64,000 nt of DNA from Nocardioides palaemonis (GTDB lineage: Bacteria > Actinomycetota > Actinomycetes > Propionibacteriales > Nocardioidaceae), in contig NZ_JAGVQR010000001.1 of the NCBI RefSeq assembly GCF_018275325.1, positions 1,488,001 to 1,552,000 of the forward strand, in the 5' to 3' direction. Shown piece by piece: positions 32,554 through 41,763 of the stretch. Positions within the stretch are counted from its first letter, which is position 1. Each line of letters begins with the position of its first letter. The notes beneath the pieces were generated by a model. It saw only the letters and a list, made by a program, of their open reading frames with translations, was not told where the DNA came from and searched no databases. A program made the position numbers and the translations under genes.

Positions 32554-33401
32554 GCGCCGTCGCCGGGACGGCCCTCCCGGATGATCGCGAGCACCCGGCG
32601 GTCGATCCAGCCCGGGCGGGGTCCGCGGTCGACCCGCATCTCGTGGTTCTCCGCGCCCACCCACGCCATGAAGTCGTCGCGGCCGGCGGCGCGTGCGAGA
32701 CCGTCGAGCTCGGCCATCAGGTCGTCGTCGACCGGCACCTGCTCCTCGGGGGTGGACGCGGTCAGGTAGAGGTCGTTGAGGTCGAGCAGCCGGGCCAGCT
32801 CGGTCACCGGCGCCGTGTGGTCGTCGACGCGCAGGTCGACCGCGACGTCGTCGAGGCCGCCGTAGCCGGCACCGTCGCGGACCACGAGCAGGGCGGCGGA
32901 CTGCCGACCCCGGCTGTCACCGCCGGCCTCGTCACCCGCGGCGAGCGCGGCCAGCAGCCGTCGCGCGACGGGCTGTCCGGCCGATCCCAGCCACGCCGCC
33001 TCCATGGCGTCGACGACCTCGGGCCCGGTGAGGATGTTGCCCTGGATCGCGTAGCCGCCCTGCTCGCCGCTGCGTCCGGCCGTGCCGCCGGCCCAGGCGT
33101 AGCACTCACGTCCGGTGTGGGTGGCGGCGTTGCCGTCGGAGTCCACGACCCCGACCTGGCGGTGCTCGCGCCCCTCGTCGTCCTCGACGAGCCGGTCGAG
33201 CGCGACCTGGGCGGTCGCCCCGTCGTCGAGGTGGGCGAGGGCGAGGTACTTGAACGACACGTTGGCGTCGGCCTGCGTCGCGACCGCTCCGACGCCGGCC
33301 GCCGCGGCCGGGACCGCTGACCCGACTGCGAGGAACTTGGAGGCGACGGCCACGCCCCACGACTCGCCGTCGTCGGAGCGGGCCACGATCGAGAAGGTCA
33401 T
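32550..33401 (-). CDS. DUF1028 Ntn-hydrolase-like protein
   Basis: 283 residues. N terminus MTFSIVARSDDGESWGVAVASKF is typical of DUF1028, an Ntn-hydrolase fold related to the proteasome; the family also often ends, as here, in a putative peptidoglycan-binding or unknown C-terminal part. Motifs VGAVATQADAN and GGYAIQGNILTG agree. Biochemical activity in this family is unresolved. Co-transcribed and translationally coupled with the half FGGY kinase. Confidence 0.85.
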   Translation of the reverse strand: MTFSIVARSDDGESWGVAVASKFLAVGSAVPAAAAGVGAVATQADANVSFKYLALAHLDDGATAQVALDRLVEDDEGREHRQVGVVDSDGNAATHTGRECYAWAGGTAGRSGEQGGYAIQGNILTGPEVVDAMEAAWLGSAGQPVARRLLAALAAGDEAGGDSRGRQSAALLVVRDGAGYGGLDDVAVDLRVDDHTAPVTELARLLDLNDLYLTASTPEEQVPVDDDLMAELDGLARAAGRDDFMAWVGAENHEMRVDRGPRPGWIDRRVLAIIREGRPGDGA

Positions 33402-33466
33402 GCGAGGAATCTAGCGGGCACGCGGGTGCTGCGGATTCCGTGGCGGACCTCCCCGAGAGGCCCGTC

Positions 33467-34726
33467 ATGGGTCAGGATGTCCCCGTGCTGGCACGTCTCG
33501 GGTTCCCTCACGTCGGTGAGCACCGACGCTTCGTGAGCGCCATCGTGTGCGACACCGTCGGCAGCGGCCTGTTCATGCCGATCACGCTGCTCTACTTCCT
33601 CGCGATGACCGACCTGTCGCTGGTGCAGATCGGGTCCGCGCTGTCGCTCTCCGCGCTGCTGACGATGCCGGGCGCGTTCGTCATCGGCAGCCTGGTCGAC
33701 CGGTTCGGTCCACGCCGGATGATGCTGGCCGGCAACCTCATTCAGGCCGTCGGGATGATCGCCTACCTGTGGGCCGACTCCCTGCTGACCGTCGCGCTCT
33801 GGACCACCCTGCTGAACATCGGGCGGCAGTCCTTCTGGGGGTCCTTCGGCAACGTGGTCACCGCGATCTCGGCGCCGGGGGAGCGTGAGCTGTGGTTCGG
33901 GTTCCTGCAGGCGGTGCGCAACCTGGGCTACTCGGTGGGCGGCGTGCTCGCCGGCATCGCGCTGCAGATCGGCACCGACCTCGCCTACGAGAGCGTCGTG
34001 GTGATCAACGCGGTGACGTTCGTGCTCGCCTACGCCCTGCTCCTCGACGTCCCCGACCACCGCGGGACGCGGCCCGACGACGTTCCGCTCGAGGGGTGGG
34101 GGACGGTGCTGCGCGACGGCGCCTACCTGCGCCTGGTGGTCGGCCAGCTCGGCTTCGTGGCCGGGATGATGGTGCTCAACTTCGCGCTGCCGGTCTACGT
34201 CGCGGAGACCATCGACCTGCCCGGCTGGGTCGTCGGCGCGATCTTCACGCTCAACACCGTGATGGTGGGCCTGGGCCAGGGCCTGGTGGTGCGCCGGATG
34301 ACCGGACAGGTGCGGGCGCGGATGATGGCGCTCGCCCAGCTCGTCTTCGTCCTCAGCTACGCCCTGTTCGTCGCGGCCGGGTGGTTGCCGGTCTGGCTGG
34401 CGGTCGTCGTCATGCTGGTGGGCGCGGGCATCTACACCTTCGGCGAGCTCACCGGCGGACCGGTCTTCAGCGCCACGGCGGCCGAGGCGGCGCCCGACCA
34501 CCTCCGCGGGCGCTACCTCGGGCTGTTCCAGCTGAGCTGGGGCATCGGTGGCGCGGTCACCCCCGTCGCCTTCACGTACCTGCTCGACCGCGGTGCCACC
34601 ACGCTGTGGTGGGTGCTGGGCGGGCTCGCGGTGGCCAGTGCCGCCTACCTCCAGCGACTGCCGCGCACGCTCCCGGCGGCCGGCCTGCGGGTGACCGACC
34701 GCACCGAGGAGCCCGAGACGGCGTGA
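33467..34726 (+). CDS. MFS transporter
   Basis: 419 residues from ATG at 33467 (GAGAGG six bases before; GTG at 33440 is an in-frame alternative). Twelve predicted helices; the motif-A-like loop between helices 2 and 3 is SLVDRFGPRRMMLAG. Substrate cannot be told; the shape fits drug or sugar exporters. Divergent from the DUF1028 gene. Confidence 0.85.
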   Translation: MGQDVPVLARLGFPHVGEHRRFVSAIVCDTVGSGLFMPITLLYFLAMTDLSLVQIGSALSLSALLTMPGAFVIGSLVDRFGPRRMMLAGNLIQAVGMIAYLWADSLLTVALWTTLLNIGRQSFWGSFGNVVTAISAPGERELWFGFLQAVRNLGYSVGGVLAGIALQIGTDLAYESVVVINAVTFVLAYALLLDVPDHRGTRPDDVPLEGWGTVLRDGAYLRLVVGQLGFVAGMMVLNFALPVYVAETIDLPGWVVGAIFTLNTVMVGLGQGLVVRRMTGQVRARMMALAQLVFVLSYALFVAAGWLPVWLAVVVMLVGAGIYTFGELTGGPVFSATAAEAAPDHLRGRYLGLFQLSWGIGGAVTPVAFTYLLDRGATTLWWVLGGLAVASAAYLQRLPRTLPAAGLRVTDRTEEPETA

Positions 34727-34750
34727 GGCCGTCCGGTCGGGGCTGGCGGC

Positions 34751-35947
34751 TCAGGGCTGACCGATGTCGGCGAGCAGGTCGGTGAACCAGGCCTGCGAGG
34801 CGTCGAACGGCTTGTGGCCGGCGACCCGCTCGAACTCGATCGCCCGCAGCTCGTCGCCGCGCTCCTCGTCGTGGCCGACCAGTCCGGGCTCGCCGGCCAG
34901 GGCGCACGCCACGGCCTTCTCGGCCACCTCGCGGATGAGGACGAGGTCGGTCTCGCCGGCCGGCGCCGAGCGGGAGAAGTAGCCCGACTTCTGAACCATC
35001 TGCTTCTCCGCGCCGATCTCGTGGGAGAAGCGGTCGGCGAAGTAGCGACCCGGGTTGATGGTGTCGATCTTGATGTGGCCGAACGGGTCGCGCCCGACGG
35101 TCTCGCCGCGGGACTCGAGCTCGGCGACGATGTCGGCCACGCCCGCGCCCTCGGCGAGGAAGATGTTGACGCAGCCGATCTCGTCCATGACCGCGCGCAG
35201 CCGCGCCGCCTCGGCCGCGAGGTCGATCGGGCGCTCGGGGACGTAGACCGCGTGCAGCGCCCACCGTCGCGGGTCGAGACCGATCCCCGGGAGCCACTCC
35301 TGCTCGGCGTGCCAGGCCATGTAGTCGCGCGCCGCGGCGGCGGTCAGCCAGCCGCTGGCGCGGCCCATCACCTCGTGGACGATCAGCATCCGCGGGTTCG
35401 ATCCGTGCTCGGCCAGCACGTGCTGGGCGAACCGGGACGCCTCGTGGGCCGCGGTCAGCGCGCCGAGGCTCTGGCGCACCGGCACGATGTCGTTGTCGAT
35501 CGTCTTGGGCAGGCCGACCACCGTCAGCTCCGAGCCGAGCGTCCGCAGGTGGGCCGCGAGGTCGGCCGCCGCGGTGTTGGTGTCGTCGCCGCCGATGGTG
35601 TGCAGCACGTCGACGCCGTCGGCCTGCAGCCGGGCGGCGGCGACCTCGAGCGCGGTCTCGTCGGGACCGATCAGCCCACGTCGGCGGCAGTCCTCGTCGT
35701 TGGTCAGCTTGACCCGGCTGTTGCCGATCGGGCTGCCGCCGTAGCGGTGCAGCACGGCGGCACCCGCCCGCTCCTCGGGCCCGATCACGACGCTGTTGCC
35801 GGTGAGCAGCCCGTGGTAGCCGTGCCGGTAGGCGATCAGCTCGATGTCGGGGTCGGTCGCGTCATAGGTCTCGATGAGGGCTCCGACGGCGGAGGACAGG
35901 CACGGGGCGTAGCCACCCGCCGTCAGGAGCGCGACACGCTTCGGCAT
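34751..35947 (-). CDS. Phosphofructokinase, PPi-dependent type (PFP-like)
   Basis: 398 residues. GGDD at residues 119-122 and PKTIDND at 147-153 are the signatures of pyrophosphate-dependent 6-phosphofructokinase: the second Asp of GGDD and the Lys of PKTIDND block ATP use in this family. Other landmarks: EVMGRASGWL and the family's C-terminal FGHIKID. It would interconvert fructose 6-phosphate and fructose 1,6-bisphosphate with PPi, reversibly, in glycolysis/gluconeogenesis. Divergent from the APC permease with 193 bases between them. Confidence 0.88.
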   Translation of the reverse strand: MPKRVALLTAGGYAPCLSSAVGALIETYDATDPDIELIAYRHGYHGLLTGNSVVIGPEERAGAAVLHRYGGSPIGNSRVKLTNDEDCRRRGLIGPDETALEVAAARLQADGVDVLHTIGGDDTNTAAADLAAHLRTLGSELTVVGLPKTIDNDIVPVRQSLGALTAAHEASRFAQHVLAEHGSNPRMLIVHEVMGRASGWLTAAAARDYMAWHAEQEWLPGIGLDPRRWALHAVYVPERPIDLAAEAARLRAVMDEIGCVNIFLAEGAGVADIVAELESRGETVGRDPFGHIKIDTINPGRYFADRFSHEIGAEKQMVQKSGYFSRSAPAGETDLVLIREVAEKAVACALAGEPGLVGHDEERGDELRAIEFERVAGHKPFDASQAWFTDLLADIGQP

Positions 35948-36140
35948 GGGCAGCAGGGTAGGTGGAACGATCCAAGTCGGGGAAGCCCGGTCCAGCGCGC
36001 GGGCTCCGCCGACCCGGCCCCACGGCGTACGACACCCACCCCCGTGGGCGCGTGGTGGTTGCCCTGCGCGGCCCGGACACGACAGGGTGAGCAGATCCCG
36101 TGGGCGCCGCGATGCCCGCGGGCCCACGAGGGGAGCCCCG

Positions 36141-37586
36141 ATGAGCGCGACCGAAGCCACCCAGCCGGACGTCAACGGCGCCGAGCCCGACCTCAAGCGG
36201 GTGATGGGGCCGAAGCTGCTGCTGCTCTTCATCGTCGGCGACATCCTCGGTGCCGGCGTCTACGCGGTGACCGGCAAGCTCGCCGGCCAGGTCGGTGGCA
36301 TCGCCTGGCTGCCGTTCCTCGTCGCCTTCGCGGTCGCCACCGTCACCGCGTTCTCCTACCTCGAGCTGGTCACCAAGTACCCGCAGGCCGCCGGTGCCGC
36401 GCTCTACACGCACAAGGCCTTCGGGATCCACTTCGTGACGTTCCTGGTCGCCTTCACCGTGGTCTGCTCCGGCATCACCAGCGCGTCCACCTCGTCCAAC
36501 CTGCTCGCCGCGAACCTGCTCATCGGCCTGGGCGACGACACCCCCTCCACCGGCGCCACGCTGGGCGTGGCGCTCGCGTTCATGCTCGTGCTCGCCGCGA
36601 TCAACCTGCGCGGCGTGGGGGAGAGCGTCAAGTTCAACGTCGTGCTCACCCTGGTCGAGATGCTGGCGCTGGCGATCGTGATCGTGATCGGCTTCGTGGT
36701 CATCGCCCGCGGCGACGCCGACCTCGGCCGGATCACGGTCTTCGAGAACCCCGACGACAAGGGCCTGTTCATGGCCGTGACGGTCGCGACCGCGATCGCG
36801 TTCTTCTCGATGGTCGGCTTCGAGGACTCGGTCAACATGGTCGAGGAGACCAAGGACCCGATGCGGATCTTCCCCCGCACCATGCTCACCGGGCTCGGCA
36901 TCGCGGTCGTGATCTACATGCTGGTGGCGGTCTCCGTGGTCGCGGTCATCCCGGCCGGCCAGATCGCCGAGCCGACCAACGCCGAGGCGGGCATCCTGCT
37001 CGACGTGGTCAAGGTCGGCGCGCCCGACCTGCCGATCGACAAGCTGTTCCCGTTCCTCACCGTCTTCGCGGTCGCCAACACCGCGCTGATCAACATGCTG
37101 ATGGCGAGCCGGCTGATCTACGGCATGGCGCAGCAGGACGTCCTGCCCCGCAGCCTCGGCCGGGTGCTGCCGGGCCGCCGCTCGCCGTGGACCGCGATCG
37201 CCTTCACCACGCTGCTGGCCCTCGCGCTGATCACCGTCGTGTCCACCCAGTCGGACAACTCGGTGGTGAGTGCCCTCTCGGGCACCACCGCGACGCTCCT
37301 GCTCGCCGTGTTCGCGATCGTCAACGTCGCCTGCATGATCCTGCGCCGCGACCCCACCCCGGACGAGGCGTTCCGCGCGCCGTCGTTCCTCCCGGTGGTC
37401 GGCGCGATCTGCTGCCTCTACCTGCTCGGGCCGTGGGCGCGCACCGAGGCCGACATGATCCAGTACAAGATCGCCGGCGGGCTGCTGCTCGTCGGGGTGG
37501 TGCTCTGGGCGGTCACCTGGGCCACCAACCGTGGCGTGCGGGCCAAGAAGACCGGCTTCCGCGACATCGACCACCTCGAGGAGTGA
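36141..37586 (+). CDS. APC-superfamily amino acid/amine permease
   Basis: 481 residues from ATG at 36141, behind GAGGGGAGC. Twelve-helix APC fold; helix 1 starts with IVGDILGAGVYAVTGKLAG, the substrate-binding GxG loop of the family, and helix 6 contains FFSMVGFEDSVNMVEETKDP. Likely a proton-coupled amino acid or polyamine importer. The 193 bases upstream hold no clear structured element. Confidence 0.88.
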   Translation: MSATEATQPDVNGAEPDLKRVMGPKLLLLFIVGDILGAGVYAVTGKLAGQVGGIAWLPFLVAFAVATVTAFSYLELVTKYPQAAGAALYTHKAFGIHFVTFLVAFTVVCSGITSASTSSNLLAANLLIGLGDDTPSTGATLGVALAFMLVLAAINLRGVGESVKFNVVLTLVEMLALAIVIVIGFVVIARGDADLGRITVFENPDDKGLFMAVTVATAIAFFSMVGFEDSVNMVEETKDPMRIFPRTMLTGLGIAVVIYMLVAVSVVAVIPAGQIAEPTNAEAGILLDVVKVGAPDLPIDKLFPFLTVFAVANTALINMLMASRLIYGMAQQDVLPRSLGRVLPGRRSPWTAIAFTTLLALALITVVSTQSDNSVVSALSGTTATLLLAVFAIVNVACMILRRDPTPDEAFRAPSFLPVVGAICCLYLLGPWARTEADMIQYKIAGGLLLVGVVLWAVTWATNRGVRAKKTGFRDIDHLEE

Positions 37587-37653
37587 CGGGGGCGACGCCG
37601 ACACACGGTCCGGTTCGCCGGACCGGCGCGGGGTCGCCGTCTACGGTTGCCCG

Positions 37654-39009
37654 GTGACTCGTCGACCTCTCGGGCTGTGCGCGGCCGTGCTCGTGGCCTC
37701 CGCCCTCGGCTGCTCGTCGGTCACCCCCGCCAGCCCGTCGGCGAGCGCCACCCCGGGCGACTACCCGCCCGCGACCACCTCGCCCGACGCGCGCGAGCCC
37801 GGCACCGTCGTGGCGCGCGGACCCCGCGAGCGGCCGCCGGTCCCGCCCGCGCCCGTGCTGGCGGATGCCTACCGCTTCGTGTCGGCCCCCGACTTCCTCA
37901 ACCAGGACGTCGCCGACCTCACCGCCGACGGGCGCACGCCACACGTCGTGAAGGCCACCGGCGAGGTCGCCAACTCCACCAACGAGGAGTACGACCGGGC
38001 GCTCGACCACGTGATCACCGAGATGGCGTCCCACGGCACCGACGACGTCCTCGTCGCAGGCGACCTCGTCGAGGGCCGCTGGGGTCGTGACGACGCCCGG
38101 ACCGGCGTCTTCGGCCCGACCCGCACGGAGCGGCAGCGGGTGCGCGCGTGGCGCCGGGCCGCCGCCGTCTACTACCCGGCCTACCGCGACCGGTTCACCG
38201 CCCATGGGCTCACCACCTACCCCGCGGTCGGCGACCACGAGATCGGCGACGACCCGTGGCGCAAGCGCCGGCCCGACCCGTGGATCGACTTCAAGCGCCG
38301 CCACGTCCCGCTCTTCAAGCAGGTCTTCGCCGAGCAGATGCTCACCGGCGCGGACGGCGTCGCGCGGTTCACCGACCGTCCCCGGCGCGGACCCGCGCAG
38401 GACACCGCGTACGCCGTGCGCCTCGACGCCGACGTGCTGCTGGTGACCCTCGACGTGTTCGAGCGGCGCGGGCGCGACGTCCACCTCTCGGTCGACCCCG
38501 ACCAGCTGGCCTGGCTGCGTGGCGTGCTGCGGCAGGCGCGGCGCGACGACGTGCCGTGGGTGATGGTCCAGGGCCACGTCCCGATGACCGGCAAGGTCCG
38601 CACCCGCAACTCCAGCCACCTCGTCTACGAGCGCGGCACCCGCTCGGACCTCTGGCGCACGATGGTGCGCGGTGGCGTGGACGTCTACCTCAGCGGTGAG
38701 GTCCACGACCAGACGGTCCACCAGCGCGACGGCATCCTCGAGGTGTCGCACGGCTCGCTGTTCTACCGCGGCGAGGCGTCCTACGTCCTGGGGCAGGCCA
38801 CCGCCGACCAGCTGGTCCTGGAGAACCACCAGTTCCGCGGCACGATCGGCTTCGAGGACCGGCTCTGGACGACCTCGCGCCAGGGGGCTCCGGGTCACAT
38901 CAGCTATCCGGGCAGCTCGGTGGTGACCGGCACCCTCGTGGCGCACCGCACCCGCGGCGGCGGCCTCCGGGTCGACGACGCAGCCGGGGTCCTCGCGCCG
39001 GAGGAGTGA
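37654..39009 (+). CDS. Exported metallophosphoesterase, probably a lipoprotein
   Basis: 451 residues from GTG at 37654. Signal sequence with lipobox-like SALGC at about residues 17-21, then a Pro/Ser/Ala-rich linker. Metal-binding blocks of the calcineurin-like fold: DDVLVAGDLVEGR, the AVGDHE block (GDHE instead of GNHE), GHVP and SGEVHD. Substrate unknown, but the fold acts on phosphomono- or diesters outside the membrane. The Asp-for-Asn change at GNHE is uncommon and could lower activity. Confidence 0.8.
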   Translation: MTRRPLGLCAAVLVASALGCSSVTPASPSASATPGDYPPATTSPDAREPGTVVARGPRERPPVPPAPVLADAYRFVSAPDFLNQDVADLTADGRTPHVVKATGEVANSTNEEYDRALDHVITEMASHGTDDVLVAGDLVEGRWGRDDARTGVFGPTRTERQRVRAWRRAAAVYYPAYRDRFTAHGLTTYPAVGDHEIGDDPWRKRRPDPWIDFKRRHVPLFKQVFAEQMLTGADGVARFTDRPRRGPAQDTAYAVRLDADVLLVTLDVFERRGRDVHLSVDPDQLAWLRGVLRQARRDDVPWVMVQGHVPMTGKVRTRNSSHLVYERGTRSDLWRTMVRGGVDVYLSGEVHDQTVHQRDGILEVSHGSLFYRGEASYVLGQATADQLVLENHQFRGTIGFEDRLWTTSRQGAPGHISYPGSSVVTGTLVAHRTRGGGLRVDDAAGVLAPEE

Positions 39010-39083
39010 CCCGCGTCTCGCCGTGCGGCCCACGCTCCGGTCACGGTTCGGGCGCGCGGGCGCTGCCGCCGTACCCTTGAGCG

Positions 39084-40460
39084 GTGACTCCTCCCGACGC
39101 CCCGTCCCCCCGCACCACCGGGCTCGGCGCGATCCCCACGCTCGAGCAGCTGCACGCGATGGGCCCGCGCCAGCAGCCGCGCTATCCCGACGCCGCGGCC
39201 GTGACCGCGGCCGTCGACCGGCTGCGCACCGCGCCGCCGCTCGTGTTCGCCGGCGAGTGCGACGACCTGACCGACAAGATCGCGGCCGTCACCCGCGGCG
39301 AGGCGTTCCTCCTGCAGGGCGGTGACTGCGCCGAGACCTTCGCGGGCGTCACGGCCGACAACGTCCGCAACAAGCTGCGCGTGCTGCTGCAGATGGCGGT
39401 CGTGCTGACCTACGCCGCGTCGGTGCCGGTGGTGAAGCTCGGCCGGCTGGCCGGGCAGTACGCCAAGCCGCGCAGCTCCGACGACGAGACCCGCGACGGC
39501 GTGACCCTGCCGGCCTACCGCGGCGACGCCGTCAACGGCTACGACTTCACGCCCGAGGCCCGGGTCCCGGACCCGCAGCGGCTCGTCGAGGTCTACAACA
39601 ACTCCGCGGCGACCCTCAACCTGGTCCGCGCGTTCGTCACCGGCGGCTACGCCGACCTGCGCCAGGTCCACACCTGGAACACCGACTTCGTCCAGACCTC
39701 GCCGTTCGGCCAGCGCTACGAGGCGATGGCCGACGAGATCGAGCGCGCGCTCACCTTCATGAAGGCGATCGGCGCCGACCCCGACGAGTTCCACCGCGTC
39801 GACTTCCACTCCAGCCACGAGGCGCTGCTGCTGGAGTACGAGCAGTCGCTGACGCGCATCGACTCGCGCACCGACCTGCCCTACAACGTCTCGGCCCACT
39901 TCGTGTGGATCGGCGAGCGGACCCGCCAGCTCGACGGCCCGCACGTCGAGCTGCTGTCGAAGATCCAGAACCCGATCGGGATCAAGCTCGGACCCACCAC
40001 GACGCCCGACGACGCGCTGGCCTACGCCGCCCGCCTCAACCCGGACAACACGCCGGGCCGACTGACGTTCGTCACCCGCTTCGGCGCCGACAAGATCCGC
40101 GACGGCCTGCCGCCGCTGGTGGAGAAGGTCACCGCCGAGGGCGTGCAGGTCGCGTGGGTCTGCGACCCGATGCACGGCAACACGTTCGAGGCGTCGTCGG
40201 GCTACAAGACCCGCCGCTTCGACGACGTGATCGACGAGGTCCAGGGCTTCTTCGACGTGCACCGCGGTCTCGGCACCTGGCCCGGCGGCATCCACGTCGA
40301 GCTCACCGGCGACGACGTCACCGAGTGCGTCGGCGGCGGCGAGGAGATCGACGAGGTGGGCCTGGCCCACCGCTACGAGTCGGTGTGCGACCCCCGCCTC
40401 AACCGCGTCCAGTCGCTCGAGCTGGCCTTCCTCGTCGCCGAGATGCTGCGCAAGGCCTGA
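39084..40460 (+). CDS. aroG: Class II (plant-type) 3-deoxy-7-phosphoheptulonate synthase
   Basis: 458 residues, GTG start. It joins phosphoenolpyruvate and erythrose 4-phosphate in the first step of aromatic amino acid synthesis. Class II signatures: LQGGDCAETF with the metal Cys, VVKLGRLAGQYAKPRS, YRGDAVNG, SSHEALLLEYE, WIGERTRQLDGPHVE (within about 275-290) and GIKLGPTTTP. Length and motifs match M. tuberculosis AroG (Rv2178c). A tandem-repeat block follows the stop codon. Confidence 0.95.
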   Translation: MTPPDAPSPRTTGLGAIPTLEQLHAMGPRQQPRYPDAAAVTAAVDRLRTAPPLVFAGECDDLTDKIAAVTRGEAFLLQGGDCAETFAGVTADNVRNKLRVLLQMAVVLTYAASVPVVKLGRLAGQYAKPRSSDDETRDGVTLPAYRGDAVNGYDFTPEARVPDPQRLVEVYNNSAATLNLVRAFVTGGYADLRQVHTWNTDFVQTSPFGQRYEAMADEIERALTFMKAIGADPDEFHRVDFHSSHEALLLEYEQSLTRIDSRTDLPYNVSAHFVWIGERTRQLDGPHVELLSKIQNPIGIKLGPTTTPDDALAYAARLNPDNTPGRLTFVTRFGADKIRDGLPPLVEKVTAEGVQVAWVCDPMHGNTFEASSGYKTRRFDDVIDEVQGFFDVHRGLGTWPGGIHVELTGDDVTECVGGGEEIDEVGLAHRYESVCDPRLNRVQSLELAFLVAEMLRKA

Positions 40461-40537
40461 CCGCCACCCGAGACGCGCCACCTCCCCGAGCGGCACGCGC
40501 GCCGGCGAGCGGTGTGTGAGCCACATTTTCGTTGCCA

Positions 40538-40735
40538 GGACGGTGGGTGACACACCGCCCGTCGGGGTGTCCGGCGCGACGCGCGGTCGAGCGGTGGCCC
40601 ACCCACCTTCCGGGCTCGCCGAAGGTGGCTCACGCACCGCCCGTCGGCGTGTCCGGAGCGCGACGCGCGGTCGAGCGGTGCCCCACCCACCTTCCGGGCT
40701 CGCCGAAGGTGGCTCACGCACCGCCCGAGGGCGTA
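40538..40735. repeat. 84-bp direct repeat, about 2.4 copies, with internal hairpin
   Basis: A unit of 84 bases running 40621-40704 recurs partly before it (from about 40538, slightly diverged) and after it (40705-40735). Each unit holds CCACCTTC ... GAAGGTGG arms (40603-40610/40621-40628; 40687-40694/40705-40712) with a 10-base loop. It fills the aroG-threonine aldolase gap of 294 bases, and no coding sequence there is credible. It may act as a terminator pair or as a REP-like element. Confidence 0.85.
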
Positions 40736-40754
40736 CGCGGGCGCGGCTGGTTGG

Positions 40755-41759
40755 ATGGACGCCGTGATCGACCTGCGCTCCGACACCCTGACCCGGCCGA
40801 CCGACGCGATGCGCGAGGCGATGGCCCGCGCGGAGGTCGGTGACGACGTCTACGGCGAGGACCCGACGGTGCTCGCGCTCGAGGAGCGGGTGGCGGGGAT
40901 GTTCGGCCACGAGGCCGCGCTGTTCACCCCCACCGGCTCGATGGCCAACGTGCTGGCGGTGGCGAGCGTCGTCGCCCCGGGCCAGGAGGTGCTCTGCGAG
41001 TCGTCGGCGCACATCGCGCGCGCCGAGCTCGGCGCCCACGGCGCGATCACCGGCCTGACCATGCGCACCTGGACCCACCCGCGCGGCCAGGTCGACCTCG
41101 CCGCGATCGAGCACCTGTATGCGCCGGACATGGGTCCGTTCTTCGTGCGCACCGCGGCGGTCTCCGTGGAGAACACCCACAACTTCGCCGGCGGTGCCGT
41201 GCTGCCGCTCGACGACCTGCGAGCCCTCCGGTCGTGGGCCGACACGACCGGGACGAGGATCCACCTCGACGGTGCGCGCCTGTGGAACGCCCATGTCGCC
41301 ACCGGGACCCCGCTCGCGGACTACGGCCGGGTCGCCGACGTGATGGCGGTGTGCCTGTCCAAGGGACTCGGCGCACCCGTCGGGTCGCTGATGGTGGGGT
41401 CGGCCGACGCCGTCGCCGAGGCCCGGGTGCGCCGCAAGCGGATGGGTGGCGGGATGCGCCAGGTCGGGGTGCTCGCGGCCGCCGGCCTCCACGCCCTCGA
41501 CCACCACGTCGAGCGGCTGGCCGACGACCACGCGCACGCCCGGCTCATCGGCGAGGCGCTCGGGCTCGACCCGGCGCAGGTCGACACCAACATCGTCGTC
41601 GTCGAGCGCCCGGACGCGGCCGCGTTCGTCGCGAGCGTGGCCGAGCAGGGCGTACGCATCGCCGCCGTCGGGCCGCGGGCGGTCCGACTGGTCACCCACC
41701 TCGACGTCAGCCGTGCCGACGCCGAGCGGGCGGCCGCGGTGCTGTCGTCGATCGGCTGA
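40755..41759 (+). CDS. Low-specificity threonine aldolase family (PLP enzyme)
   Basis: 334 residues. PLP fold type I: N terminus DLRSDTLTRPTDAMR, VGDDVYGEDPTV, ENTHNFAGG, HLDGARLWNA and the Schiff-base Lys in CLSKGLGAPVGS. It should cleave L-threonine or allo-threonine to glycine and acetaldehyde. ATG at 40755 lies just after the 84-bp repeats. Confidence 0.92.
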   Translation: MDAVIDLRSDTLTRPTDAMREAMARAEVGDDVYGEDPTVLALEERVAGMFGHEAALFTPTGSMANVLAVASVVAPGQEVLCESSAHIARAELGAHGAITGLTMRTWTHPRGQVDLAAIEHLYAPDMGPFFVRTAAVSVENTHNFAGGAVLPLDDLRALRSWADTTGTRIHLDGARLWNAHVATGTPLADYGRVADVMAVCLSKGLGAPVGSLMVGSADAVAEARVRRKRMGGGMRQVGVLAAAGLHALDHHVERLADDHAHARLIGEALGLDPAQVDTNIVVVERPDAAAFVASVAEQGVRIAAVGPRAVRLVTHLDVSRADAERAAAVLSSIG

Positions 41760-41763
41760 CCGC

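Noticed and set aside
40538..40735. CRISPR array
   Set aside because: Repeats are 84 bases without unique spacers and number only about 2.4; no cas genes in the window.
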